Source of the DNA: Miniphocaeibacter sp964345925
Lineage (GTDB): Bacteria; Bacillota; Clostridia; Tissierellales; Peptoniphilaceae
NCBI GenBank assembly: GCA_964345925.1
Contig: CAYFSP010000037.1
Span: 1-17,092, forward strand
Reading direction: 5' to 3'
DNA length: 17,092 nucleotides
Below are positions 1-6,990 of this stretch, one piece after another; within the stretch, counting starts at the first letter, position 1, and every line of letters begins with the position of its first letter. A program made the translations under genes and the position numbers. The notes below the pieces were generated by a model, which saw nothing but the letters and a program-made list of their open reading frames with translations, was not told the DNA's origin and searched no databases.

Positions 1-8
1 TTTAATTT

Positions 9-36
9 AAAAAGGCACCTCATATGAGTGCCTTTT
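9..36 (-). terminator. Intrinsic terminator after the L,D-transpeptidase gene, possibly bidirectional
   Basis: A 9-bp stem pairs 10-18 with 28-36 (AAAAGGCAC with GTGCCTTTT) around a short AT-rich loop with one extra C. Read on the minus strand it ends in a run of five T, about 60 nt past the transpeptidase stop codon. On the plus strand it also ends in TTTT, so it could serve a convergent gene to the left of the window. The stretch 37-99 shows nothing else. Confidence 0.75.
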
Positions 37-99
37 AATATTATCAATTCTATTTAATTTTGTCAACCCTTTTTTACTTGTTCTTTACTTATTTTTTTC

Positions 100-1431
100 T
101 TAGGACTTATAAACTATTACTGGAGTGTCTATTTTTACTTCTTCGTATATAGTTTTTACTTTTTCGTAAGGTATGTTTATACATCCTCTTGATCCTGCAG
201 CTGTTTTATATAGTTCTCCTCCAAAGCTTGATTGCCATGACGCATCATGCATTCCTATATTTGACCAGTTAATTGGTAACCAAAACGCAACTGGACTACT
301 ATAGTTTTCTCCTGTAAGGTTCCTGTTGGTTTCCCTTGACCAAACTTTAAATGTTCCTGTTGGTGTTTCTCTATCTGCTGTTGGCCTTCCTGTTATTACA
401 TCTGTCTCTAAAACCAATGTACCTTCTTTGTAGAACCATAGATGCTGTCTTGTTAAGTCTATTTCCACATATGTTTCACCTATATCATTTTCTTTTCGAC
501 TTAATCCCTTTTGTTTGTACTCAGGTGTTATGGTTTCTGTTTTACCTGTTTCTAAATATTTTATTAATTCTCCTGTTGTCTTGTCCACATCCATTTGCCA
601 TCCATAGATTCCACCTTTTACTTCAACATCACCTACTCCTGTTGCTTTAAATATTCTATCTTTGCCAAATGTATCATATTTTTTCGCTAGGCTTGAAACG
701 TATTCTCTTGCTTTATCCCTGTTTAGTACGTATTCTCCATCGTTATTATCATATAGTGCCATTAAGGCATCATCTGATAATTCTTCTTTTCTATCATCAA
801 AATCAAAAGTAATTTTTAAATTGAATAAACTTTTCTTTAGCGCTAATTCTTCTTTTAATTTAGCATCGTCTTCTTTTATTTCCGGCTTTAAGTATTCTTC
901 TTCTAATTCTAATTTATCTTCTTTTGTTAGAAAGGATTTTAATATTGACTCCTTAAATTTTTCTAAATCTAATTCGTCTCCCTCTTTCTCTTTTACTATT
1001 TCAAATTCTTCACCTACTAATTTCACTTTTGCATTTTCCATTTTTTCTACATTTTTATTTATTGGTGAATTATCTATTTTTTCTTTTAATTTCTCTTCAT
1101 TGTATTTAGGATTATATTCCACTTTATAATCATAGTCTTTAAATATGCTTACTGGCCACGTTATAGGGTTTTGCTTTATATCCACATTTGTTTTTGTCTC
1201 TAAACTATATTCTATATCCTCTGCTGATATTCTATCACTTTTATTGTTTCTTCCGTTTATCTCTAATGAATAGTCATCATAGTTACTATTTAATATTTCT
1301 TTTTTATTTGTCATACCTACTGTGTTGCCATTTATTTTTGTTTTTGGATATGATTTTACTGCAAACAATGCAACTCCTATTATATATATTGCCAATATAA
1401 CTACTAATATTATTACAATTTTTTTCTTCAA
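100..1431 (-). CDS. Membrane-anchored L,D-transpeptidase (YkuD domain) with peptidoglycan-binding region
   Basis: The 443-residue protein starts with a KKK stretch and a hydrophobic segment (about residues 4-26) that acts as a signal anchor, leaving the rest outside the cell. Residues about 40-305 are charged and resemble the putative peptidoglycan-binding repeats (PG_binding_4 type) common in Firmicute L,D-transpeptidases. Residues about 318-442 form the YkuD catalytic domain, with His395 and the SRGCIN motif holding the nucleophile Cys417. Family members make 3-3 cross-links in peptidoglycan or attach proteins to it. The start is TTG, 5 nt after AAGGTG; the positively charged N-terminus followed by the anchor supports it. 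It has its own promoter and terminator and no obvious link to the ribosomal genes. The catalytic family is clear, the exact substrate is not. Confidence 0.9.
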   Translation of the reverse strand: MKKKIVIILVVILAIYIIGVALFAVKSYPKTKINGNTVGMTNKKEILNSNYDDYSLEINGRNNKSDRISAEDIEYSLETKTNVDIKQNPITWPVSIFKDYDYKVEYNPKYNEEKLKEKIDNSPINKNVEKMENAKVKLVGEEFEIVKEKEGDELDLEKFKESILKSFLTKEDKLELEEEYLKPEIKEDDAKLKEELALKKSLFNLKITFDFDDRKEELSDDALMALYDNNDGEYVLNRDKAREYVSSLAKKYDTFGKDRIFKATGVGDVEVKGGIYGWQMDVDKTTGELIKYLETGKTETITPEYKQKGLSRKENDIGETYVEIDLTRQHLWFYKEGTLVLETDVITGRPTADRETPTGTFKVWSRETNRNLTGENYSSPVAFWLPINWSNIGMHDASWQSSFGGELYKTAAGSRGCINIPYEKVKTIYEEVKIDTPVIVYKS

Positions 1432-1459
1432 CTAATCACCTTCTTTTCTTTATCTATTC

Positions 1460-1488
1460 ATTATAACATATTTTTTTATGCAATAAAA
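1460..1488 (-). promoter_or_regulatory. Extended -10 promoter for the L,D-transpeptidase gene
   Basis: The minus strand has a consensus TATAAT (1460-1465) preceded by TGT, giving the extended -10 form TGnTATAAT. No good -35 lies 17 nt upstream: that position falls in the T-run of the rpsD terminator and reads TTTTAT. The extended -10 would compensate. It lies about 30 nt upstream of the TTG start. Confidence 0.7.
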
Positions 1489-1509
1489 AAACTACTTCAA
1501 TGAAGTAGT
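1485..1509 (-). terminator. Intrinsic terminator of rpsD
   Basis: The stem ACTACTTC (1491-1498) pairs with GAAGTAGT (1502-1509) across a 3-nt loop, followed on the minus strand by seven T (1485-1491, the first shared with the stem). It begins directly after the rpsD stop codon. The T-run abuts the promoter region of the next gene. Confidence 0.85.
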
Positions 1510-2109
1510 CTATTTTACTGATCTTGAGTAGAACTCAACTATGAATGAATCTGTAATTTCTACAGGTATTTCTTCTCTTTCTGGCATTCTATCAAGTTTC
1601 ATTTTGAAACCGTCCATCTTTGTTACATATGGTAATGAATAACTGAAATTAGCTTCAAAATTATCTTTGAACATTTCATTTTTTCTAGATTTTTCTCTTA
1701 ATTCTAGTTCATCACCTACTGATACTGCGTATGATGGTATATTAACTTTTTTACCATTTACAAGTATATGTCCGTGTACTACCATTTGTCTTGCTTGTCT
1801 TATTGATGAAGCAATTCCTGATCTATACACTAAGTTATCTAATCTAGTCTCTAACATTTTAACTAATGCTTCACCTGTTGGTTCTTGTGAGCTATGAGCT
1901 TTTTGTACATAAATTTTAAATTGTTTCTCCATTACGCCATAGTATGCTCTTAGTCTTTGTTTCTCTAGTAATTGTCTTCCGTACTCTGTAAGTTTTTTAT
2001 CTTCTCTTCCTAAGCCTTTTCCCATTCTTTTTTCAGCTTTTGGATGTCCTGATACATTTAATCCTAGTCTTCTTGCTTGTTGGAATCTAGGTCCCATCAT
2101 TCTTGCCAT
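1510..2109 (-). CDS. rpsD: 30S ribosomal protein S4
   Basis: S4 is a primary binder of 16S rRNA that nucleates the 30S body, and in several bacteria it represses its own synthesis. The 199-residue length is usual for the family (about 200). The N-terminus reads MARMMGPRFQQARRLG and has no CxxC zinc motif, so it is the cysteine-free form. The S4 RNA-binding domain lies at about residues 90-150 and includes RLDNLVYRSGIA and VVHGHILVNGK. The ATG lies 9 nt after AAGGAG. The gene is set apart from rplQ by a terminator and a new promoter and ends in its own terminator, so it looks monocistronic. This differs from the common rpsM-rpsK-rpsD-rpoA order. Confidence 0.97.
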   Translation of the reverse strand: MARMMGPRFQQARRLGLNVSGHPKAEKRMGKGLGREDKKLTEYGRQLLEKQRLRAYYGVMEKQFKIYVQKAHSSQEPTGEALVKMLETRLDNLVYRSGIASSIRQARQMVVHGHILVNGKKVNIPSYAVSVGDELELREKSRKNEMFKDNFEANFSYSLPYVTKMDGFKMKLDRMPEREEIPVEITDSFIVEFYSRSVK

Positions 2110-2118
2110 GTTTAAATT

Positions 2119-2151
2119 CTCCTTAAAATTATTTGCCGCGGATAATTTTAA
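2119..2151 (-). promoter_or_regulatory. rpsD leader hairpin next to the SD, candidate S4 autoregulatory site
   Basis: A perfect 10-bp stem, TTAAAATTAT (2142-2151) with ATAATTTTAA (2123-2132), encloses a 9-nt loop containing CCGCGG. The 3' arm shares two bases with the SD AAGGAG (2119-2124). From the promoter position the transcript should begin near 2154, so this hairpin would make up most of the 5' UTR. S4 is known to repress rpsD through the mRNA leader in Bacillus subtilis. That this hairpin is the target here is inference. Confidence 0.5.
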
Positions 2152-2160
2152 GCCATAAAT

Positions 2161-2189
2161 ATCTTATAAATTCTTTACCCTTTTGTCAA
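2161..2189 (-). promoter_or_regulatory. Sigma-A type promoter of rpsD
   Basis: The -35 box is a perfect TTGACA (2184-2189). A 17-nt spacer separates it from TAAGAT (2161-2166), which matches the -10 consensus at four of six positions. Predicted transcription start is near 2154, about 45 nt before the rpsD ATG. It follows the rplQ terminator by about 13 nt, so rpsD should be transcribed independently. Confidence 0.8.
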
Positions 2190-2202
2190 GTACTTTACAG
2201 AC

Positions 2203-2227
2203 AAAAAAGGGATTAATAATTAACCCC
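2203..2227 (-). terminator. Intrinsic terminator after rplQ, end of the S10-spc-alpha transcript
   Basis: On the minus strand GGG-G-TTAA pairs with TTAA-T-CCC (one G-U pair) across the loop TTA, giving an 8-bp stem followed by six T (2203-2208). It lies 4 nt past the rplQ stop. It is the first intrinsic terminator I see downstream of rpsJ. Confidence 0.8.
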
Positions 2228-2231
2228 TGGT

Positions 2232-2576
2232 TTAGTCTACTAATTCTAGGATACACATTTCAGCACTATCACCTTGACGTGGTCCTAATTTTAAAATTCT
2301 AGTGTAGCCACCATTTCTATCTTCATACTTTGGTGCAATTTCTTCGAATAATTTATGTGCTACTTCATCTTTATATATATAAGCCAATGCTTGTCTTCTA
2401 GAATGTAGATCTCCTTTTTTACCAAGAGTTATCATTTTTTCTGCTACTCTTCTAGTTTCTTTAGCTCTTGTTACTGTTGTTTCAATTTTACCATTTTCAA
2501 ATAAAGATTGTACTTGGTTTCTTAGCATACTATCTCTATGTTCTGTTCTTCTTCCAAGTTTTCTCAAATTAGACAT
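2232..2576 (-). CDS. rplQ: 50S ribosomal protein L17
   Basis: L17 binds 23S rRNA domains near the tunnel exit in the large subunit. The 114-residue length matches the short bacterial form. The N-terminus MSNLRKLGRRTEHRDSMLRN and the inner RAKETRRVAEKMITLGKKGD are diagnostic. The ATG follows a G-run SD (AAAGGGGGG) that overlaps the end of the 12-nt gap after rpoA. The gene closes the long ribosomal transcript, since a terminator starts 4 nt after its stop. Confidence 0.97.
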   Translation of the reverse strand: MSNLRKLGRRTEHRDSMLRNQVQSLFENGKIETTVTRAKETRRVAEKMITLGKKGDLHSRRQALAYIYKDEVAHKLFEEIAPKYEDRNGGYTRILKLGPRQGDSAEMCILELVD

Positions 2577-2588
2577 ATTATCCCCCCT

Positions 2589-3527
2589 TTAAGCTTCTTC
2601 TTCGTCTGCAAATAAAAGTCCCATTCCATGAATTTTATTTTCAACTTCTTCTAATGATTTTTTACCAAAATTTTTAATTTTGCACATTTCATCAGTAGTT
2701 TTGGATATAATATCTCCTACTGTATCAATTCCTGCTCTTTTTAAACAGTTGAAACTTCTTAGAGATAAATCTAATTCTTCAATGCTTATGCTGTATAACT
2801 CATCTTTATTTACTGTATCTTCTGTTTCCTCTTCTTCTTCAAGGATACTATAATCAGGTAATGCTATGAATAATTCTAAATAATTAGTTAATATACTAGC
2901 TCCCTCTGATACAGCTTCTTGTGGTGATAGAGTTCCATTTGTCCAAACTTCAAGTTCTAGTTTTTCCTTGTTGGATACCTGTTCTATTACTTCAAAGTTC
3001 ACCTTTGTTACCGGTGTAAACGATGAATCTATAGCTATTACACCTATTGCATCATCTTCAGATTTATTTAAATCAGATACTCTATATCCTTTACCATTTT
3101 CTATATCCATAGTCATTTTTAAATGTGCATCTTCATTAAGAGTTGCTATATAATGATCTGGGTTAGAAACCTCTAGATTTGTATCTAATTCTATATCCTT
3201 CGCTGTGAAAATATGAGGACCCTTAATATCTATATTTAAAGTTACAGGTTCTTCAGAATGATTTTTAATTGATATTCCTTTTATATTAAGAATCATTTCT
3301 GAAACATCTTCCATCATGCCTTTTACTGTAGTAAATTCATGTAGTACATCTTCTATACTAATCTTAGATACTGCAGCTCCTGGTAATGATGATAGTAATA
3401 CTCTTCTTAAACTATTACCTAATGTTATTCCAAAACCTCTGTCTAATGATGTAACTATAAATTTTCCATAATTGTTCTCTTCATTTATATCTGCTATTTC
3501 TATTTTAGCATTTAAATTTTCTGTCAT
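2589..3527 (-). CDS. rpoA: DNA-directed RNA polymerase subunit alpha
   Basis: The alpha dimer scaffolds assembly of RNA polymerase, and its C-terminal domain contacts UP elements and activators. The product has 312 residues from the ATG at 3527. The N-terminal domain (1 to about 228) includes RGFGITLGNSLRR (30-42) and VLHEFTTVKG. An acidic linker follows (230-240), then the C-terminal domain (about 247-305) with LRSFNCLKRAGID, where Arg257 sits at the place of the UP-element arginine of E. coli (R265). A TTG two codons upstream is only 4 nt from the SD AGGAGG, while the ATG is 10 nt away and gives an N-terminus collinear with B. subtilis RpoA as I recall it. A candidate promoter lies in the 97-nt gap before it. 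Confidence 0.97.
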   Translation of the reverse strand: MTENLNAKIEIADINEENNYGKFIVTSLDRGFGITLGNSLRRVLLSSLPGAAVSKISIEDVLHEFTTVKGMMEDVSEMILNIKGISIKNHSEEPVTLNIDIKGPHIFTAKDIELDTNLEVSNPDHYIATLNEDAHLKMTMDIENGKGYRVSDLNKSEDDAIGVIAIDSSFTPVTKVNFEVIEQVSNKEKLELEVWTNGTLSPQEAVSEGASILTNYLELFIALPDYSILEEEEETEDTVNKDELYSISIEELDLSLRSFNCLKRAGIDTVGDIISKTTDEMCKIKNFGKKSLEEVENKIHGMGLLFADEEEA

Positions 3528-3566
3528 AGACAATAACCCTCCTATTGAAGTCTATTGTTTAGTTGA

Positions 3567-3594
3567 AGTATATTGTGATTAACAATTTCCTCAA
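3567..3594 (-). promoter_or_regulatory. Candidate internal promoter for rpoA-rplQ
   Basis: TTGAGG (3589-3594) is spaced 16 nt from TATACT (3567-3572). The -10 matches the consensus at five of six positions, the -35 at four of six. It lies in the unusually wide 97-nt gap between rpsK and rpoA, where other gaps in the cluster are about 5-30 nt. It could raise rpoA expression relative to the upstream genes. In AT-rich DNA such matches also arise by chance. Confidence 0.45.
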
Positions 3595-3624
3595 GCATAG
3601 TACAACAATTACACAATGTTTCTA

Positions 3625-4020
3625 TTAAACTCTTCTTCTCTTAGGTGGTCTACAACCATTGTGTGGAACAGGTGTAACATCTTTAATTAAACTAATTTCC
3701 AATCCCGAAGCTTGTAATGATCTTATTGCAGCTTCTCTTCCTGATCCAGGTCCTTTAACATATACTTCTACAACTTTTAAACCATGTTCCATAGCTTTTT
3801 TAGCCGCTTCTTGTGCTGCTTCTTGTGCCGCAAAAGGAGTAGACTTTTTAGAACCACGGAAACCTAATTGACCAGCTGATGCCCAAGATAATAAATTACC
3901 TTGTAAATCAGTTAAACTAACCATAGTGTTATTAAATGAAGACACTATATGTGCTTGACCTTTTTCAATGTTTTTTCTTTCTCTTCTTCTTACACGACCT
4001 TGTTGTTTTTTAGTTGCCAA
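3625..4020 (-). CDS. rpsK: 30S ribosomal protein S11
   Basis: S11 sits on the 30S platform and helps shape the E-site mRNA path. It has 131 residues, a basic N-terminus (KKQQGRVRRRERKN) and the conserved KGPGSGREAAIRSLQASGL and C-terminal PHNGCRPPKRRRV. The start codon is TTG, placed 8 nt after a perfect AGGAGG, and no ATG offers a better N-terminus. It follows rpsM by 16 nt. The next gene downstream is rpoA, not rpsD. Confidence 0.97.
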   Translation of the reverse strand: MATKKQQGRVRRRERKNIEKGQAHIVSSFNNTMVSLTDLQGNLLSWASAGQLGFRGSKKSTPFAAQEAAQEAAKKAMEHGLKVVEVYVKGPGSGREAAIRSLQASGLEISLIKDVTPVPHNGCRPPKRRRV

Positions 4021-4036
4021 TTAACTCGCCTCCTAT

Positions 4037-4399
4037 CTACTTATTCTTTTGAGCTATTTTCTTAGGACCTTTACGAGTTCTTGCATTGTTCTTCGTATTT
4101 TGTCCTCTTACAGGAAGCCCTCTTTTATGTCTAATTCCTCTATAGCAGTTGATCTCTTTCAATCTTTTTATATTCATAGCAACTTCTCTACGTAAGTCAC
4201 CTTCTATTGTATACTTGTCTAATTCTGTTCTTATTGATGATAATTCAGCTTCGGTTAAGTCTTTAACCTTAGTACCAGCATCAACACCAACAGTTTTTAG
4301 AACTTCTAATGAACGTTGTCTACCTACACCGTAAATTGCAGTTAAACCAATTTCTATTCTTTTTTCTCTAGGTAAATCTACCCCAGCAATTCGAGCCAC
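4037..4399 (-). CDS. rpsM: 30S ribosomal protein S13
   Basis: S13 lies in the head of the 30S subunit, contacts the P-site tRNA through its C-terminal tail and bridges to the 50S subunit. The 120-residue protein begins ARIAGVDLPREKR and ends in a basic tail with RGLPVRGQNTKNNARTRKG. The start is GTG, 11 nt after AAGGAGG; that SD overlaps the stop codon of rpmJ (TAAGGAGG), which suggests coupled translation. Confidence 0.97.
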   Translation of the reverse strand: MARIAGVDLPREKRIEIGLTAIYGVGRQRSLEVLKTVGVDAGTKVKDLTEAELSSIRTELDKYTIEGDLRREVAMNIKRLKEINCYRGIRHKRGLPVRGQNTKNNARTRKGPKKIAQKNK

Positions 4400-4415
4400 T
4401 CTTAATTGTACCTCC

Positions 4416-4529
4416 TTAACCTTGTTTTTGTTTATGTTTAGGATTGTCGCAAATAACCATTACTTTGCCTTTTCTTTTAATGATTTTGCACTTTTCACAA
4501 ATTTTTTTAACTGATGATCTTACTTTCAT
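4416..4529 (-). CDS. rpmJ: 50S ribosomal protein L36, zinc-binding form
   Basis: This 37-codon gene begins MKVRSSVKKI and ends KHKQKQG. L36 is a small 23S rRNA binder needed for late folding of the large subunit. The zinc ribbon is complete: Cys11, Cys14, Cys27 and His32 (C-x2-C-x12-C-x4-H), so it is the zinc-containing paralogue. The ATG has a TAGGAGGT SD in the 12-nt gap after infA. Position between infA and rpsM is the standard one. Confidence 0.97.
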   Translation of the reverse strand: MKVRSSVKKICEKCKIIKRKGKVMVICDNPKHKQKQG

Positions 4530-4541
4530 GTTAACCTCCTA

Positions 4542-4760
4542 CTACTTGTTACGCCAAGTTATTCTTCCTTTAGTCAGATCATATGGTGATAATTCCACTA
4601 TTACCTTATCACCTGGAAGAATTCTAATGTAATTCATCCTTAATTTTCCAGAGATATGTGCTGTTATTTCATGACCATTATCTAGTCGAACTTTAAATAT
4701 TGTATTAGGTAACGCATCAGTTACTCTACCTTCTACTTCTATTATATCCTTCTTGGACAT
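4542..4760 (-). CDS. infA: Translation initiation factor IF-1
   Basis: IF-1 occupies the A site of the 30S subunit during initiation and supports IF-2 and IF-3. The 72-residue protein is a single OB fold. It begins MSKKDIIEVEGRV and carries the family motifs GHEITAHISGKLRMNYIRI and SPYDLTKGRITWR. The gene starts 3 nt after the KOW gene ends; its SD GGAGG lies inside the last codons of that gene, so translation is probably coupled. Confidence 0.97.
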   Translation of the reverse strand: MSKKDIIEVEGRVTDALPNTIFKVRLDNGHEITAHISGKLRMNYIRILPGDKVIVELSPYDLTKGRITWRNK

Positions 4761-4763
4761 TAG

Positions 4764-5033
4764 TTAATGAACCTCCTCTTTGTTCACAAAAGCATTAAGC
4801 ATCTTTCTGATCTTACAATCGTTAATATCTTCATCGATATTTAGGATTGTATTAGTCTTTTGTAAATGCATAATCTTTTTTTTCTTTGGTTTTTCTATTT
4901 TCCGTTTTTTGCCATCAACTACCAATACATGGGACTTGTCCACATAATCTAAAATTATTTGAACTCTTCCTTTATCTCGACCTTTTAAGGCAATAACCAC
5001 TTGACCTTTTACTAATTCTTTGTATTGGTCCAT
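4764..5033 (-). CDS. Small KOW-domain RNA-binding protein (L14e/L6e/L27e-like)
   Basis: The 89-residue protein has a KOW-type segment at about residues 8-40 (KGQVVIALKGRDKGR, then DKSHVLVVDGKKRK), a very basic stretch KKRKIEKPKKKK (42-53) and a C-terminal part rich in acidic residues. KOW modules bind RNA, and this family resembles archaeal and eukaryotic L14e/L27e. Such small KOW genes are commonly found next to infA in clostridial spc operons; a ribosomal or translation role is inferred from that. ATG start with GGGAG six nt upstream. The gap to adk is 18 nt. Its precise function is not established as far as I know. Confidence 0.88.
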   Translation of the reverse strand: MDQYKELVKGQVVIALKGRDKGRVQIILDYVDKSHVLVVDGKKRKIEKPKKKKIMHLQKTNTILNIDEDINDCKIRKMLNAFVNKEEVH

Positions 5034-5051
5034 AATTTTCTCCCGAAAGAA

Positions 5052-5702
5052 TTACTTATTATCTAGATGATTTTTTATTATTTCAAAAACTTCATCTACA
5101 GGAAGGGTACCATCAACATCGAAGATTAAATTTAAATCATTATAGAAACCAATTAATGGCTCTGTTTGATTTTCATATACTTCGATTCTATTTAGTACTG
5201 TTTCTTCCTTATCATCGTCTCTTTGGATTATTGATTTATTTCCACATACATCACAGACTCCATCTACTTTAGTTGGGTTGTTATCTACATGGAATGTAGC
5301 GCCACAGTTAGTACAAACTCTTCTGCCAGCTAGACGCTTAACTAGAATGTTCTTATCAACTTCTATATTAATAACTTCATCTAGCTTAATATTTCTTTTT
5401 TCTAATCCTTTTTGTAATTCATTTGCTTGTCCGATTGTTCTTGGAAAACCATCTAATAGAAATCCATCTTTACAATCATCTTGATCTAATCTATCCCAAA
5501 CTAGGTCTACGGTTAATTCATCTGGTACAAGTAATCCTTTATCCAGATAGTCCTTAACCTTTTTCCCTAATTCTGTTTGTTCTTTAATGTTTTTTCTAAA
5601 TATATCTCCAGTGGAAATATGCACTATATTGTATTTTTCAACAATTTTATAAGCTTGAGTTCCTTTACCTGCCCCTGGAGGCCCTAATAGTACCAATCTC
5701 AT
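5052..5702 (-). CDS. adk: Adenylate kinase, zinc-lid type
   Basis: The enzyme equilibrates ATP and AMP with two ADP in the cytoplasm. The 216-residue product has the P-loop GPPGAGKGT (7-15), the AMP-binding segment HISTGDIFR (28-36), DGFPRT (84-89) and a lid domain with Cys130, Cys133, Cys150 and Cys153, the four-cysteine zinc site of Gram-positive long-form enzymes. I place the start at the ATG at 5702, 7 nt after AGGAG. A TTG two codons upstream touches the SD and is unlikely. The SD begins inside the secY stop region. map, which usually follows adk, is absent. Confidence 0.96.
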   Translation of the reverse strand: MRLVLLGPPGAGKGTQAYKIVEKYNIVHISTGDIFRKNIKEQTELGKKVKDYLDKGLLVPDELTVDLVWDRLDQDDCKDGFLLDGFPRTIGQANELQKGLEKRNIKLDEVINIEVDKNILVKRLAGRRVCTNCGATFHVDNNPTKVDGVCDVCGNKSIIQRDDDKEETVLNRIEVYENQTEPLIGFYNDLNLIFDVDGTLPVDEVFEIIKNHLDNK

Positions 5703-5712
5703 ATTCAATCTC

Positions 5713-6990
5713 CTATTTATTTAAGAAACCTTTATAATGTCTCATTGTTAACATAGATTCTATTTGTTTAATAGTCTCTAATATTACTCCTACTACTATT
5801 ATTAATGATGTACCAGCAAATAACATATTTAAATCTAATGTAAAGTTTACTAAGAATGGAACTGTAGCAATTATAGCTAATATAACAGCACCTATTAATG
5901 TAATTTTACCTGAAATTCTTTGTAAATACTCACCAGTTGGTTTACCAGGTCTAATTCCTGGAATAAATCCACCATATTGTTGTAAGTTTTTAGCGTATTC
6001 CACTGTATTAAATTGTACTGCACTGTAGAAATAAGCAAAAACTATTATTAGGAACAAGTTAACTATACAATAAAGTATAAGTCCACTCCAAGTGTTCATA
6101 CCAAATAGAAAATCTACCCATTTTGGTCTTGTAGCACCAAATAGTCCTATGATTGTTTGTGGTAATTGTAATATAGATGATGCGAAAATTACAGGCATAA
6201 CTCCTGACATATTAACCTTTACAGGTATATGTGTGGACTGTCCACCGTACATTTTTCTACCAACTACTCTTTTTGCATATTGTACAGGAATTTTTCTTTC
6301 ACCTTGGTTAATTTCAATGACAATTACTAGTATTGCTATGGAAACTAGCACAAGAATTGCTAATGCCCACCAAGTAAGTACTCCTGCCTGTCCTTTTTGA
6401 ATCATAGTCTTAATGGAGTTAGGAACCCCAGATATGATACCAAAGAATATTATTATTGATATACCATTGCCTATTCCTTTTTCAGTGATCATCTCACCTA
6501 ACCAAACTAAAAACATTGTTCCAGCTACTAAGGTTAAAAGCATGATTATTTTTGAAAAAGCAGATCCTGTTGCAACAGCTTGACCAAATAATATATTTAC
6601 AACTGCATAAGCTTGAATAAATGCTAATATTACACCTATAATCTTAGTGTATTTACCCATTTTTCTCTTACCTTCTTCACCATCTCTTGCCATTTCCTCA
6701 AGTCTAGGAATTGCAATAGTAAGTAATTGAGTAATAATGGAAGCTGTAATATATGGATAAATACTAAGAGCGAATATTGTCATACCTTGAAGACTTCCTC
6801 CACCAAGGGAGTTAATCATTGCAAGCAGTCCCATTTCATTACCTGACATAACCTCTTTTACCATATTAGCGTTCATAAACGGAACAGGTATTGTATTTCC
6901 TAGTCTAAATATTACTAGCATTAAGAAAGTAAAAATAAGTTTTTTTCTAACCTCTTCTACTTTCCAAGCATTTTTCAATGTTTGAAGCAT
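5713..6990 (-). CDS. secY: Protein translocase subunit SecY
   Basis: SecY is the pore of the SecYEG translocon in the cytoplasmic membrane, used by SecA and by ribosomes. The 425-residue protein has about ten membrane helices. Conserved parts include the periplasmic-side plug region LGGGSLQGMTIFALSIYPYI (62-81), GIGNGISIIIF (172-182), and the ribosome and SecA contact loop RKIPVQYAKR (232-241) followed by VKVNMSGVMPVIFA. Its ATG overlaps the rplO stop by one base (TAATG), so translation is probably coupled. Confidence 0.98.
   Translation of the reverse strand: MLQTLKNAWKVEEVRKKLIFTFLMLVIFRLGNTIPVPFMNANMVKEVMSGNEMGLLAMINSLGGGSLQGMTIFALSIYPYITASIITQLLTIAIPRLEEMARDGEEGKRKMGKYTKIIGVILAFIQAYAVVNILFGQAVATGSAFSKIIMLLTLVAGTMFLVWLGEMITEKGIGNGISIIIFFGIISGVPNSIKTMIQKGQAGVLTWWALAILVLVSIAILVIVIEINQGERKIPVQYAKRVVGRKMYGGQSTHIPVKVNMSGVMPVIFASSILQLPQTIIGLFGATRPKWVDFLFGMNTWSGLILYCIVNLFLIIVFAYFYSAVQFNTVEYAKNLQQYGGFIPGIRPGKPTGEYLQRISGKITLIGAVILAIIATVPFLVNFTLDLNMLFAGTSLIIVVGVILETIKQIESMLTMRHYKGFLNK

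Noticed and set aside
662..1129. A 155-codon plus-strand frame opposite the L,D-transpeptidase gene, very rich in Ser and Phe
   Set aside because: It mirrors the Lys/Glu-rich codons of the real gene on the other strand; Ser/Phe/Leu-rich composition is typical of such antisense shadows.
3528..3533. TTG start of rpoA two codons before the ATG
   Set aside because: It is only 4 nt from the AGGAGG SD, and the ATG gives an N-terminus that lines up with B. subtilis RpoA.
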